DNA of 6,366 nucleotides from CAYMST01 sp964393115 (GCA_964393115.1 CAYMST010000270.1:1-6366), one strand, 5' to 3'. Shown: positions 1 through 6,190, counted from the first letter of the stretch. Made by a program: numbers and translations. Notes: a model not told the origin generated them from the letters alone.

Positions 1-1
1 G

Positions 2-61
2 GTGATCAATTCTGCTGCTGACTGGAATAAAGTGGTGCTTGTCATGAAACCATCGGAGTAA
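2..61 (+). CDS. Possible C-terminal tail of a truncated rightward gene
   Basis: The plus-strand frame starting at base 2 is open from the window edge to a TAA at 59-61. It reads VINSAADWNKVVLVMKPSE, which has a protein-like composition and many RNY codons. The other two plus frames hit stops at once. If real, this is the 3' end of a gene that begins outside the window and converges on the PAP2 gene. The KVVL...KP ending recalls zinc-dependent medium-chain dehydrogenases, but 19 residues are far too few to name a family. A competing minus-strand reading, open from about base 92 to the edge (VTEGKSVNDDYSDGFMTS...), also looks reasonable, so strand and reality are both uncertain. I see no convincing terminator between 62 and 123. 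Confidence 0.35.
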   Translation: MINSAADWNKVVLVMKPSE

Positions 62-123
62 TCATCATTGACACTTTTACCTTCTGTCACCTAGTGCTAA
101 TTGAAGTACAGCAGTAGCTAGAG

Positions 124-927
124 CTAATATTGAAAAGCAAGTTGACTAATACCGCGAGGCCTTAACGACAATCTTTTCTGCTTACGGTACTGCTTCACAA
201 TGGTTCGTGTCATGAAGTAACCTGCTGCAGACCCAACAAGCACATCAGTTGCCCAGTGCGCATTATCATGTATTCGCGATAACGAGGATAATGTTGCAAT
301 ACTGTAGGCCACAGGAGCAACCCACTTATGTGACTCATATTCCATGGCAAAGACTACCGCAGTAGCCCAAACTGTGCTAGAGTGTCCTGAAAAGAATGAG
401 GCTCCCGGATCAGTAAATGTTGGACCTCCCCAAACATTATACGGTTCATTTGACCAAGGCCTCTCACGGCTAGTGACGAACTTAACAACTTGAGCAGTAA
501 TACCTGTGATCAGGTAAGACTCTAAGATGAGAAGTGAAACACGCTTTGGTTTTTCTTTCTTGGTAATGGCTCCCAGACCATACAGAGCTGCCGTGGTGAA
601 TACCGGGTAGCGACCATTCCCAAATACCTCAAAGAACTTAGAAACTCTTTCAGAGCCTTCTGTCTTCGCTTCCTGTGACCAATCAGTAAGGTCTTGATCT
701 ACGAAAAAGTAAAGCCCCACCGTAGCAGCTGTTAATACCGATAGCTTTCTCCAGTCTTTTCCTTCCCAGTTTTTTGGACTAGAAAACACCGCCTTTGTAT
801 CTGTCCAATAGTGCTTCAAATAGGCTTTGTTTAAGCCAATTGGCTCCATGTAAACCGAATCGTTTTCCTGGGCAAACGATAAGAATGATAGAGCAAGTAG
901 GAAAGTGGCTGCTAAGAATCTTCTCAT
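124..927 (-). CDS. PAP2-family (phosphatidic acid phosphatase type 2) membrane phosphatase
   Basis: This 267-residue protein carries all three PAP2 phosphatase signatures. Motif 1 is K149-x6-R156-P157. Motif 2 is F179-S-G-H182, where the usual leading Pro of PSGH is Phe. Motif 3 is S217-R218-x5-H224-x3-D228. H182 and H224 are the expected phospho-acceptor and acid/base residues. The family dephosphorylates lipid phosphates such as phosphatidate, phosphatidylglycerol phosphate or undecaprenyl pyrophosphate; the true substrate cannot be read here. The N-terminus (MRRFLAATFLLALSFLSFAQ) is a typical signal peptide with cleavage near residue 20. Several hydrophobic helices follow, at roughly 64-76, 107-121, 129-150, 183-195 and 203-216. 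The start is ATG at 927-925 and the stop is TAG. The gene lies 98 bp downstream of the reductase on the same strand and has a plausible promoter of its own. Family call is secure; substrate is unknown. Confidence 0.93.
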   Translation of the reverse strand: MRRFLAATFLLALSFLSFAQENDSVYMEPIGLNKAYLKHYWTDTKAVFSSPKNWEGKDWRKLSVLTAATVGLYFFVDQDLTDWSQEAKTEGSERVSKFFEVFGNGRYPVFTTAALYGLGAITKKEKPKRVSLLILESYLITGITAQVVKFVTSRERPWSNEPYNVWGGPTFTDPGASFFSGHSSTVWATAVVFAMEYESHKWVAPVAYSIATLSSLSRIHDNAHWATDVLVGSAAGYFMTRTIVKQYRKQKRLSLRPRGISQLAFQY

Positions 928-946
928 GGCATAAAGGTGTAAGCAG

Positions 947-977
947 CAATATTAGCCTTCTATGATTTCCCTACCAA
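947..977 (-). promoter_or_regulatory. Candidate Bacteroidota promoter for the PAP2 gene
   Basis: Reading the minus strand, TTG at 977-975 is followed by a 20-base spacer and TAATATTG at 954-947. The Bacteroidota consensus is TTG/TTTG, about 19-20 bases, then TAnnTTTG; the -7 box here matches five of six fixed positions. Transcription would start near 940, giving a leader of about 13 bases before the ATG at 927. This would let the phosphatase be expressed independently of the reductase upstream. It is a pattern match only. Confidence 0.35.
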
Positions 978-1025
978 GAGCTTCTTTGTTTTCATGTAAA
1001 TTTCACCAGGTTTCTAATCGCTGGC

Positions 1026-1865
1026 TTAGAAAACTACTTGCTCTGCTGTTTGTTTCCCAGCTTCTAAGTCAGACTTGACACTTTCTAACTTCATACGAAT
1101 GGTTTGCAAAGCTATTTTTCCAAGGGGAAGTCTTAAGGCAGGGCTTTTAGTCTTTACCAAGTCCGCAATTACCACGGCTGCCTTATCTGGATCCCCCTCC
1201 TGTAATCCATCCACGCTTTTCAATTTTTTTCGAAAAGCCCCAGCGGTTTCTTGATAGTCATCAATCATCTGTTCCGCCTCCGCAAGCCTACGCCCTGCAA
1301 AGCCAGTCCTAAAAGGGCCGGGCTCAACAATTGTCACCTTTATACCCAAAGGAGCCAATTCTTGCTCTAGCGCCTCGCTATATCCTTCTAGTGCAAACTT
1401 ACTCGCATTATAAATCCCAAAACCAGCAAAGGCCTTTATTCCTCCATGAGAAGATACTTGAATAATATGACCACTCCCCTTTTGACGCATTACAGGAAGT
1501 ACTTTTTGGGTTAGCTTAATCGTACCAAAGACGTTGGTATCAAAGACTTTCTTGAGCTCTTCCAATGATGTTTCCTCAACTGCACCGATAAAGCCCATAC
1601 CGGCATTATTGACCAGTACATCTATTCTTCCAAATTTGGAAAGCAGCTCGTTTAAAACCTTTTCTACACTTAAAAAGTCACAAATATCTAACTCAACCGC
1701 TATACCTTGTCCTGCGTATACTTGGTTAAATTGCTCAACTTGTTCCTGGCTTCTCATCGTCCCAATAACAAAGTCACCTCTTCGCATAACCTCCTCGGCA
1801 AGGCTTTTTCCCAAACCGCTGGATACTCCAGTGATTAACCAGTTTTTTCTTTCCTCCTGATGCAT
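1026..1865 (-). CDS. Classical short-chain dehydrogenase/reductase (SDR family)
   Basis: This 279-residue protein has a complete set of classical SDR motifs on a Rossmann fold. They are the cofactor loop TGVSSGLG at 12-19, D60 after the third strand, NNAG at 86-89, N111, the catalytic Ser S139 (in VSS), and Y152-N-A-S-K156. The S139-to-Y152 spacing of 13 is canonical. PGPFRTGF at 182-189 follows the sixth strand. R38 after the second strand suggests preference for NADPH, which is an inference. It should act in the cytosol as an NAD(P)-dependent alcohol or carbonyl oxidoreductase; the substrate cannot be told, as this subfamily is broad. The start is ATG at 1865-1863; a GGAGGA string lies just inside the coding sequence, but no start codon follows it before the Rossmann motif, so I keep this start. 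A perfect FNR-like palindrome lies 71-84 bp upstream. The PAP2 gene follows downstream on the same strand after 98 bp with no clear terminator. Confidence 0.93.
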   Translation of the reverse strand: MHQEERKNWLITGVSSGLGKSLAEEVMRRGDFVIGTMRSQEQVEQFNQVYAGQGIAVELDICDFLSVEKVLNELLSKFGRIDVLVNNAGMGFIGAVEETSLEELKKVFDTNVFGTIKLTQKVLPVMRQKGSGHIIQVSSHGGIKAFAGFGIYNASKFALEGYSEALEQELAPLGIKVTIVEPGPFRTGFAGRRLAEAEQMIDDYQETAGAFRKKLKSVDGLQEGDPDKAAVVIADLVKTKSPALRLPLGKIALQTIRMKLESVKSDLEAGKQTAEQVVF

Positions 1866-1935
1866 ATAAGCTTATTTTCTTACAAAAATCGCATAGAATC
1901 ATGTGGTAAAAAATGAACTCCGTTAAGAAAGGAAG

Positions 1936-1949
1936 TTGAACTAGTTCAA
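1936..1949. promoter_or_regulatory. Perfect 14-bp palindrome with FNR-box geometry (candidate operator)
   Basis: TTGAACTAGTTCAA is its own reverse complement over all 14 bases. Its half-sites fit TTGA-N6-TCAA, the layout recognised by FNR-type members of the Crp/Fnr family (TTGAT-N4-ATCAA). It lies 71-84 bp upstream of the reductase ATG, in the gap between the reductase and a Crp/Fnr gene. A weak -7-like box, GATTTTTG, sits closer to the gene at minus-strand 1890-1883, so the palindrome would lie well upstream of that start, as for an activator. Binding by the neighbouring regulator is an inference. Confidence 0.5.
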
Positions 1950-2014
1950 GATTGATACCATTTAAACAATATAACGACGTATATTTTGCTATTGTTCTTC
2001 TCTTCTTCTTCGTT

Positions 2015-2053
2015 AAAAAGCCTTGACTGGCCGGGCCGCGTAGGCCGGCCGTC
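2015..2053 (-). terminator. GC-rich hairpin followed by T5 on the minus strand (candidate regulator terminator)
   Basis: GGCCGG at 2029-2034 pairs with CCGGCC at 2045-2050. GAC at 2025-2027 can extend the stem with GTC at 2051-2053 across a bulged T at 2028. An inner C36-C37/G43-G44 pairing (2036-2037 with 2043-2044) can lengthen it further. On the minus strand the stem is followed by AAGGC and then TTTTT (plus-strand A5 at 2015-2019). It lies about 85 bp after the Crp/Fnr stop and could end leftward transcription. The five-base gap between stem and T-tract weakens the call. Confidence 0.4.
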
Positions 2054-2092
2054 CGCATCCTAGCGCTGCTAGGACTGCGTTTTTTGCCTTGA
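2020..2092. repeat. GC-rich double-hairpin module bracketed by GCCTTGA direct repeats
   Basis: GCCTTGA occurs at 2020-2026 and again at 2086-2092. Between them, 53 bases (2027-2079) are about 75% GC, against an AT-rich surround, and fold as two adjacent hairpins. An A5 tract (2015-2019) and a T6 tract (2080-2085) bracket the hairpins. The whole could be a dispersed palindromic repeat, a small non-autonomous element with 7-bp flanking duplications, or a bidirectional terminator whose flanks match by chance. I do not recognise a named family. Confidence 0.45.
2054..2085 (+). terminator. Rho-independent-type hairpin with T6 on the plus strand
   Basis: TCCTAGC at 2058-2064 pairs perfectly with GCTAGGA at 2068-2074 around a three-base GCT loop. 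CGCA at 2054-2057 extends the stem with TGCG at 2076-2079 across one bulged C. Six T residues follow directly (2080-2085). This is a textbook intrinsic terminator shape, but no rightward gene lies upstream of it in the window. It may therefore be half of a bidirectional terminator or part of a mobile or repeat module. Confidence 0.6.
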
Positions 2093-2136
2093 ATAAGAAA
2101 AAAACACTGACGTAAACTAACACACCCTTATATAGC

Positions 2137-2760
2137 CTAAATGGTATTAGAGGCTAATCTTTTTCTTACCTTACTTAGGAACTCGGCAGACATTCCCAGA
2201 TAAGAAGCCAGAGCATATTGCGGTACGCGTTGAACAATGGATGGATACATCTGTGAAAACTCCAGGTATCGCTGTTCAGCAGACATCCCTAAGTTAGACA
2301 GCACCCTACGTTGAGCAAAAGCAAAAGACTTTTGAGCTACAAGTCGAAAAAAACGCTCAAACTTAGGGTTCTCCAAACATAAACTTTCAACGTCTTGGTA
2401 ACCTATCTGATGAATGACAGAATCCTCCAATGCTTCTACGTAAAGCGAAGCTGGGTCCTGATTGATGTAGCTATTGAAGTCACTGATAAACCAATCTTCC
2501 ACCGCAAATTGAATCGTATGGTCATGACCATGAGTATCGATAAAATAACTCCTAAAAACTCCTTTTTCTACATATGTCTGGTGCGTACATGTAAAATTGG
2601 GCTGTACGATAAACTGTCTGCGTTTGACCCTCTTGGTTTTAATGATTTGCACAAACTGATGTTCATCAGTTTCGCTTAACGCCACATAACGCTTGATATT
2701 AGATAATATATTTTCAAAACCTGANNNNNNNNNNNNNNNNNCTAACCTTTGCTTATACAC
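2137..2760 (-). CDS. Crp/Fnr-family transcriptional regulator, N-terminus interrupted by an assembly gap
   Basis: From residue 13 onward the protein is a typical Bacteroidota Crp/Fnr regulator of about 195 residues. A cyclic-nucleotide-binding beta-barrel spans roughly 15-120 (KTKRVKRRQFIVQP, EKGVFRSYFID, IQFAVEDWFISDFNSYI, YVEALEDSVI). A dimerisation helix with the family string NPKFERFFR...RRVLSNL lies at 131-157. A short HTH occupies about 178-202 (RVPQYALASYLGMSAEFLSKVRKRLA). The cAMP-binding GE...R-T/S motif of CRP is not present, so the effector is unknown. There are no Fe-S cysteines arranged as in FNR. The frame crosses 17 N bases, and the start given (GTG at 2760-2758) overlaps the DUF5686 stop by one base. 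The residues MYKQRL before the gap do not resemble the family, so the true start is probably inside the gap. The gene may be co-transcribed with DUF5686, or may have a promoter lost in the gap. Confidence 0.88.
   Translation of the reverse strand: MYKQRLXXXXXXSGFENILSNIKRYVALSETDEHQFVQIIKTKRVKRRQFIVQPNFTCTHQTYVEKGVFRSYFIDTHGHDHTIQFAVEDWFISDFNSYINQDPASLYVEALEDSVIHQIGYQDVESLCLENPKFERFFRLVAQKSFAFAQRRVLSNLGMSAEQRYLEFSQMYPSIVQRVPQYALASYLGMSAEFLSKVRKRLASNTI
2725..2741. other. Assembly gap (17 N)
   Basis: Seventeen undetermined bases sit near the 5' end of the Crp/Fnr gene and 18 bases before the DUF5686 stop. The real length may differ, so the reading frame across it, the regulator's start codon and the true intergenic distance are unknown. 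DUF5686 itself is unaffected, since its stop at 2762-2760 lies outside the gap. Confidence 0.98.
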
Positions 2761-5258
2761 TAAAACCCAAAGCTAAACCGCCAACCGCTATTTGGCATTT
2801 CAGCATTATTGAAACCATGATAGTAGTCCACTCTCAAAAACTGAAATATGTTTTCAATACCTACACCAAGCTCGACATAATTACGCAAAGAAGGGGTGTC
2901 AAGATAGTTAGCAGCAAAAACTGTTTTCACTTTCGTTTCCCTTACTAACGGTATCTTTCTGATGATAAAACCGTTGAAGCGATGTGTAAAATGAGCTGCT
3001 AAGAATCGATCTCGAGTACTGTAGGTATAGTAATCGAGCAACTGAAAATCATTCTTCCTCCACTGCGCGACAAGTGTTTGATTGGTAGAAAAATGAAAAA
3101 AATCAGGAAACGAATGCTCACTCATTCGCCAAACTTGTCCCGCTCTAAGTTTATACTTACTCTCCCCTACAAGTCCTAAACTAAGCTTGTCCTTAACAGA
3201 GACCGTGGTCTTTGCTAGACTCCAATCCCCTACATTTTGAACATGCCTGAGTTCTAGCTCTGGCCATTTAGCATCCAATAAAATCTTTCTATCTGGCATC
3301 GAAATATACTCTTGACCCGGATTGAACTTCAGTCGTAATGACAACTGACTGTACCGACTAGGAAATTGATCTGTCTGCGGCAATTCCGTATTCACGGGTG
3401 TATTAGATGTCCAATCCCAATCGCTCATTCTCGTTTCATAATAATTGGCAAGAGGTAACCTACTGCCTACCTCTAAGTTCAGTTCCGCTAATACACCGTT
3501 TGAAATCTCTTGTTGGTACCCGATTTCAAAAAAGGTTTTATCGTATAACTTCATAAAATTATCTCCACGCAGTAAAGTTTGATATGTATTAATAATTTCA
3601 TTCATCGGAGCATCACTATTGTACTGACTCACATAATTTCCCCCTCCGACCCGCAACCTTTGGAATTTTTTATGATCGAAATGATAATGTAGTCTAAGCT
3701 TCCCATACAAGCGGCGGGATTTGAGTCCATAGCGCAGAGCCGGAAATAATCGATACTTTATGTTTTTTTCGTGGTCTTGGGTATACACAAAGTCAAGGTT
3801 GATCAGCGGTCCCTCTACTGTATTAAATAACAAGTGGGCAGGAAGAGCTCGCGTTGACCAGTTTCTATTCTTCACACGGTTGTTATGGAAATATCCCGCA
3901 TATAAGGCCTTGCTAAGCGTCAATCGGTTGCGAACTCCATCCACGGAATCTTTATATGCTGGGGCCTCTACCACGAGCTTAATACTATCTTTTTTATGAT
4001 AATCTAACCGCTCCAGCGGGGTCAAAGGTACTGGCCGTATCTTTTCCCAGTAGACATCAGATCGTTTATTGGCGCCATCTTCAACTTTAAACACCTCTCC
4101 TTTCTTCTTTTTCGGCAGTGCAACGGCCTTTTTCTTTGGCTCGGTCGCTTTACTTTTTAATGGCTGATTGGGTGATTCTTTAGATGACTTTTCACCTGTA
4201 TCAATGGTGTATTTCGAATGAACGCTCATAAAGGTTCCTGTACCCGAAAACTTCATAAACTTGAGCTTAAAGGTATACTCCTGTGAGAGTAACGCCCATA
4301 TATCGTCTTTAAGCGGCGCAAAAGTTTGCCTTACCTGTAGACTGTCGATATATTCCAAACCTCGATCTTGCGTCAGTAGTAGATCCAAGCTATGTAAACG
4401 CCATTGGTCACTGACCACATAGATATATCCATCAAAAACAGGGTCACTGGTACGCTTTGGTTTTACCAAAATCTTGTTGATGGTATACTTGTCGAAAGGG
4501 TAAACTCCTTGAAGTTCATAATCATAAAATAAGAAGGCATTGGAAGAGATTGGTGACACATACCCTCGCTTGCTAAGCTCCTTTTTCTCCACCAGGTTTT
4601 GGTAAAAGCTAACCATCATTTCCTTGGCCTGATTGAAGCTAAAACTGTTATCACTACCGCTTACCTTTGACGAAATCATCACTTCCTGATAATTGTCGGG
4701 TTGTGAGTAAGTAAGCTCAGAAATCGATTCCGATAAGTATACCACTCCTTTATCCAGATGAAGCGGTACTCCTAAAATTTTATTTGGCTTACTGTCGATC
4801 GTCTGGAGTCCTTTCATATACACCTGACAGCTGTATGACTTGATTTCGTTAAGGATCTTCTTCCGATTCGCAATAACATTTCTAATCATCTGATATGCCG
4901 GATCTTCACCGTTTGGAGTGATAATCATCTCCGGTAATCGAATGGCTTCTTTTTTAAGCTCGAAATCTATTCTGACATGCTTATTCTTTACTTCAACCCT
5001 GCGTTCTTGAGTCTCAAAGCCCATAGATCGTACTACCACAGTCCTGGAACCACTTTCTACTTCTAAGAAATACTGCCCTTTGGAATTGGAAACCGTACCA
5101 TTCGAAGTGCCCTTAATGTAAACATTGACGAGTGGAACAGGTTCCTTCGAATCGTTGGTAATAACACCAAATATTTTATGCGCAAAGACTTCCCCTGTTA
5201 GTAAGTAACAGATAGTAGTGGTCAGAAGTAGTTTGTGCCAACTCAAGATAAAAATCAA
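2760..5258 (-). CDS. DUF5686 outer-membrane protein with N-terminal CarboxypepD_reg-like domain
   Basis: This 832-residue protein has a signal peptide ending near EVFA|HK (residue 26). A carboxypeptidase-regulatory-like beta-sandwich follows at about 28-103 (GVITNDSKEPVPLVNVYIKGT, NSKGQYFLEV, GFETQERRVEV). The DUF5686 region starts at GEDPAYQMIRNVIANR (118-132). The C-terminal part has alternating beta-strands and ends GWRFSFGF; a terminal Phe is typical of outer-membrane beta-barrels. The family is widespread in Bacteroidota and its function is not established. An unusual Lys/Pro-rich linker lies at about 355-388, just before the conserved YWEKIRPVPLT (403-413). There is no ATG start: TTG at 5258 is the longest choice, while TTG at 5246 (MSWHKLLLTTT...) gives a cleaner signal peptide with the basic residues at the N-terminus. 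The gene starts 39 bp after the BatE-like gene, suggesting co-transcription. Confidence 0.9.
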   Translation of the reverse strand: MIFILSWHKLLLTTTICYLLTGEVFAHKIFGVITNDSKEPVPLVNVYIKGTSNGTVSNSKGQYFLEVESGSRTVVVRSMGFETQERRVEVKNKHVRIDFELKKEAIRLPEMIITPNGEDPAYQMIRNVIANRKKILNEIKSYSCQVYMKGLQTIDSKPNKILGVPLHLDKGVVYLSESISELTYSQPDNYQEVMISSKVSGSDNSFSFNQAKEMMVSFYQNLVEKKELSKRGYVSPISSNAFLFYDYELQGVYPFDKYTINKILVKPKRTSDPVFDGYIYVVSDQWRLHSLDLLLTQDRGLEYIDSLQVRQTFAPLKDDIWALLSQEYTFKLKFMKFSGTGTFMSVHSKYTIDTGEKSSKESPNQPLKSKATEPKKKAVALPKKKKGEVFKVEDGANKRSDVYWEKIRPVPLTPLERLDYHKKDSIKLVVEAPAYKDSVDGVRNRLTLSKALYAGYFHNNRVKNRNWSTRALPAHLLFNTVEGPLINLDFVYTQDHEKNIKYRLFPALRYGLKSRRLYGKLRLHYHFDHKKFQRLRVGGGNYVSQYNSDAPMNEIINTYQTLLRGDNFMKLYDKTFFEIGYQQEISNGVLAELNLEVGSRLPLANYYETRMSDWDWTSNTPVNTELPQTDQFPSRYSQLSLRLKFNPGQEYISMPDRKILLDAKWPELELRHVQNVGDWSLAKTTVSVKDKLSLGLVGESKYKLRAGQVWRMSEHSFPDFFHFSTNQTLVAQWRKNDFQLLDYYTYSTRDRFLAAHFTHRFNGFIIRKIPLVRETKVKTVFAANYLDTPSLRNYVELGVGIENIFQFLRVDYYHGFNNAEMPNSGWRFSFGF

Positions 5259-5297
5259 TTTAGTTTGTGCGATAACGTAAAGTTAACGGACAAAGTA

Positions 5298-6041
5298 CTA
5301 AAGCGGATTAATGTTTTTGGTTTTAACAAAAGCTACTTGATCACCCCACATCACCTTTGACCAAGTTGTCTCTTCTGCCAGTAATGTCAGCTTATGTCCC
5401 TTTGATATAATGTCAATCACATCAGCACCGGAAGAGGGGGCATTCATGAGGATCGTGTGGTTTTCAGCGACCAAACAGTCATTGGCTTGAAAAGGGAAAT
5501 TATTGACCAATAGAGCGGTCAAACAAAGGAATATAGATAACCCTACACTTAAATAGGGAGTTCCGGCAAATTCTTTCTCCTTTTTGTTCTGCCACCTTTT
5601 GAAAAAAACATGCCCTGTCAAAGCCAACGCAATAGCCAACAATACAATAACTACTAAGTATCCATACTCACTGAAGAAGCTATATACATAGGTCGTATCA
5701 TCCACTTGATAACCTACTAAATCCTTTTGCTCGGCAATCTCCTTAATTTTCGCAAGTACTTTATCATCCTGAGTTTTAGCATAATATTGATTGAGATAAA
5801 ATAAAGCTAGCGCATGATCTGCTAATCCCTCTTTGATATAAGCCATTTTCAGGAGCATCTGATTGCTATACTGCGCGGTAGAATCATAGATGGTCGTGTA
5901 GATTTGGTAGGCCTCAGTAAATTTTTGTTGTTCAAAAAGAGAATCTGCTTCAATTAATTGATCATTAACTCCTTGACCAACAGACACTATCACATTACAC
6001 AAGGATATTACGGTAAAAAAAATCAGTCTTTTTAATCTCAT
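5298..6041 (-). CDS. BatE-like membrane protein: TPR, two transmembrane helices, SH3-like domain
   Basis: This 247-residue protein begins with a signal peptide or anchor (MRLKRLIFFTVISLCNVIVSVGQ). Helical TPR-like repeats follow at about 27-105 (ADSLFEQQKFTEAYQIYTTIY, then LLKMAYIKEGLADHALALFYLNQYY). Two transmembrane helices lie at about 127-147 and 163-182, with a basic loop KRWQNKKEKE between them. A C-terminal bacterial SH3-like domain spans about 188-244 (AENHTILMNAPSSGADVIDIISKGHKLTLLAEETTWSKVMWGDQVAFVKT). This order matches BatE of the Bacteroides aerotolerance (Bat) proteins. No batA-D genes or MoxR ATPase lie beside it, so it is better called BatE-like than BatE. The periplasmic TPR and SH3 parts suggest a protein- or peptidoglycan-binding scaffold; that is an inference. 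ATG at 6041-6039 follows TAA in an AT-rich leader. DUF5686 follows after 39 bp on the same strand. Confidence 0.8.
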   Translation of the reverse strand: MRLKRLIFFTVISLCNVIVSVGQGVNDQLIEADSLFEQQKFTEAYQIYTTIYDSTAQYSNQMLLKMAYIKEGLADHALALFYLNQYYAKTQDDKVLAKIKEIAEQKDLVGYQVDDTTYVYSFFSEYGYLVVIVLLAIALALTGHVFFKRWQNKKEKEFAGTPYLSVGLSIFLCLTALLVNNFPFQANDCLVAENHTILMNAPSSGADVIDIISKGHKLTLLAEETTWSKVMWGDQVAFVKTKNINPL

Positions 6042-6044
6042 TTA

Positions 6045-6075
6045 TTTGGTTTTTAGCCCGTAGCGACTACTTTTG
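6045..6075 (+). promoter_or_regulatory. Strong Bacteroidota-type promoter for the tRNA region
   Basis: TTTG at 6045-6048, an exact 19-base spacer, and TACTTTTG at 6068-6075 match the Bacteroidota consensus TTTG-N19-TAnnTTTG at every fixed position. Transcription should start near 6082 and run right into the tRNA-like sequence (6125) and tRNA-Lys (6289). The -33 box begins only four bases from the BatE-like ATG on the other strand, so this promoter overlaps the divergent gene's leader. Confidence 0.7.
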
Positions 6076-6109
6076 CATCCGCAAATAAGGCAAAGGCCTT
6101 GTAAAAAAG

Positions 6110-6117
6110 CAAACTTA
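6110..6117 (-). promoter_or_regulatory. Candidate -7 element for the BatE-like gene
   Basis: The minus strand reads TAAGTTTG here, a perfect TAnnTTTG. Transcription would start near 6103, leaving a leader of about 62 bases that contains two short hairpins (AAGGC/GCCTT at 6087-6100 and TTTGC/GCAAA at 6072-6085). No TTG or TTTG lies at the expected distance upstream, where the sequence is tRNA-like, so the call is weak. Confidence 0.3.
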
Positions 6118-6124
6118 ATGAAAC

Positions 6125-6190
6125 GATCTCTTAGCTCAGCTGGTAGAGCATATCCCTTTTAAGGTTGAGGCTTGGCGAGCTAAAGTGCTG
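6125..6190 (+). pseudogene. Decayed tRNA-Lys(UUU) copy
   Basis: Bases 6125-6164 match the 5' 40 bases of the intact downstream tRNA-Lys at 35 positions. The D-arm (GCTC/GAGC), D-loop and the whole anticodon loop CTTTTAA are kept. After the anticodon arm the match fails. GAGGC-TTGG-CGAGC can be aligned to the variable loop and T-arm only with deletions. There is no GTTCGA T-loop, no T-stem pairing and no 3' acceptor strand to pair with GATCTCT; the anticodon stem also has a T-T mismatch. It cannot fold as a normal tRNA. It lies about 43 bases after the predicted start of the plus-strand promoter, so it is probably transcribed. The 3' boundary is approximate. Confidence 0.75.

Noticed and set aside
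1..92. Minus-strand open frame VTEGKSVNDDYSDGFMTS... running off the left edge
   Set aside because: It would need to start at a GTG right after a stop or at an internal ATG, with no promoter or leader signal. The plus-strand tail is the slightly better explanation, though neither is firm.
1534..1860. Plus-strand ORF of 108 residues opposite the reductase
   Set aside because: It is an antisense shadow with a Ser/Thr/Pro/Leu-rich composition; the minus-strand frame has all SDR motifs.
1969..1984. ATATA-N6-TATAT inverted repeat near the reductase
   Set aside because: Short, AT-only arms are expected by chance in this AT-rich intergenic stretch.
1774..2058. 94-residue minus-strand ORF starting MRTAGLRGPASQGF
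   Set aside because: It begins inside the GC-rich hairpin module, runs through AT-rich intergenic DNA and overlaps the 5' end of the well-supported reductase in another frame. Its composition is not protein-like.
2395..2679. Plus-strand ORF of 94 residues opposite the Crp/Fnr gene
   Set aside because: Antisense shadow; the opposite frame encodes the conserved cyclic-nucleotide-binding fold.
3760..3999. Plus-strand ORF of 79 residues opposite DUF5686
   Set aside because: Antisense shadow with no recognisable motif or upstream signal.
5291..5297. TACTTTG on the minus strand between the BatE-like and DUF5686 genes as a promoter
   Set aside because: The spacing inside the box is one base short of TAnnTTTG and no TTG lies at the right distance upstream. 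Co-transcription across the 39-bp gap is simpler.
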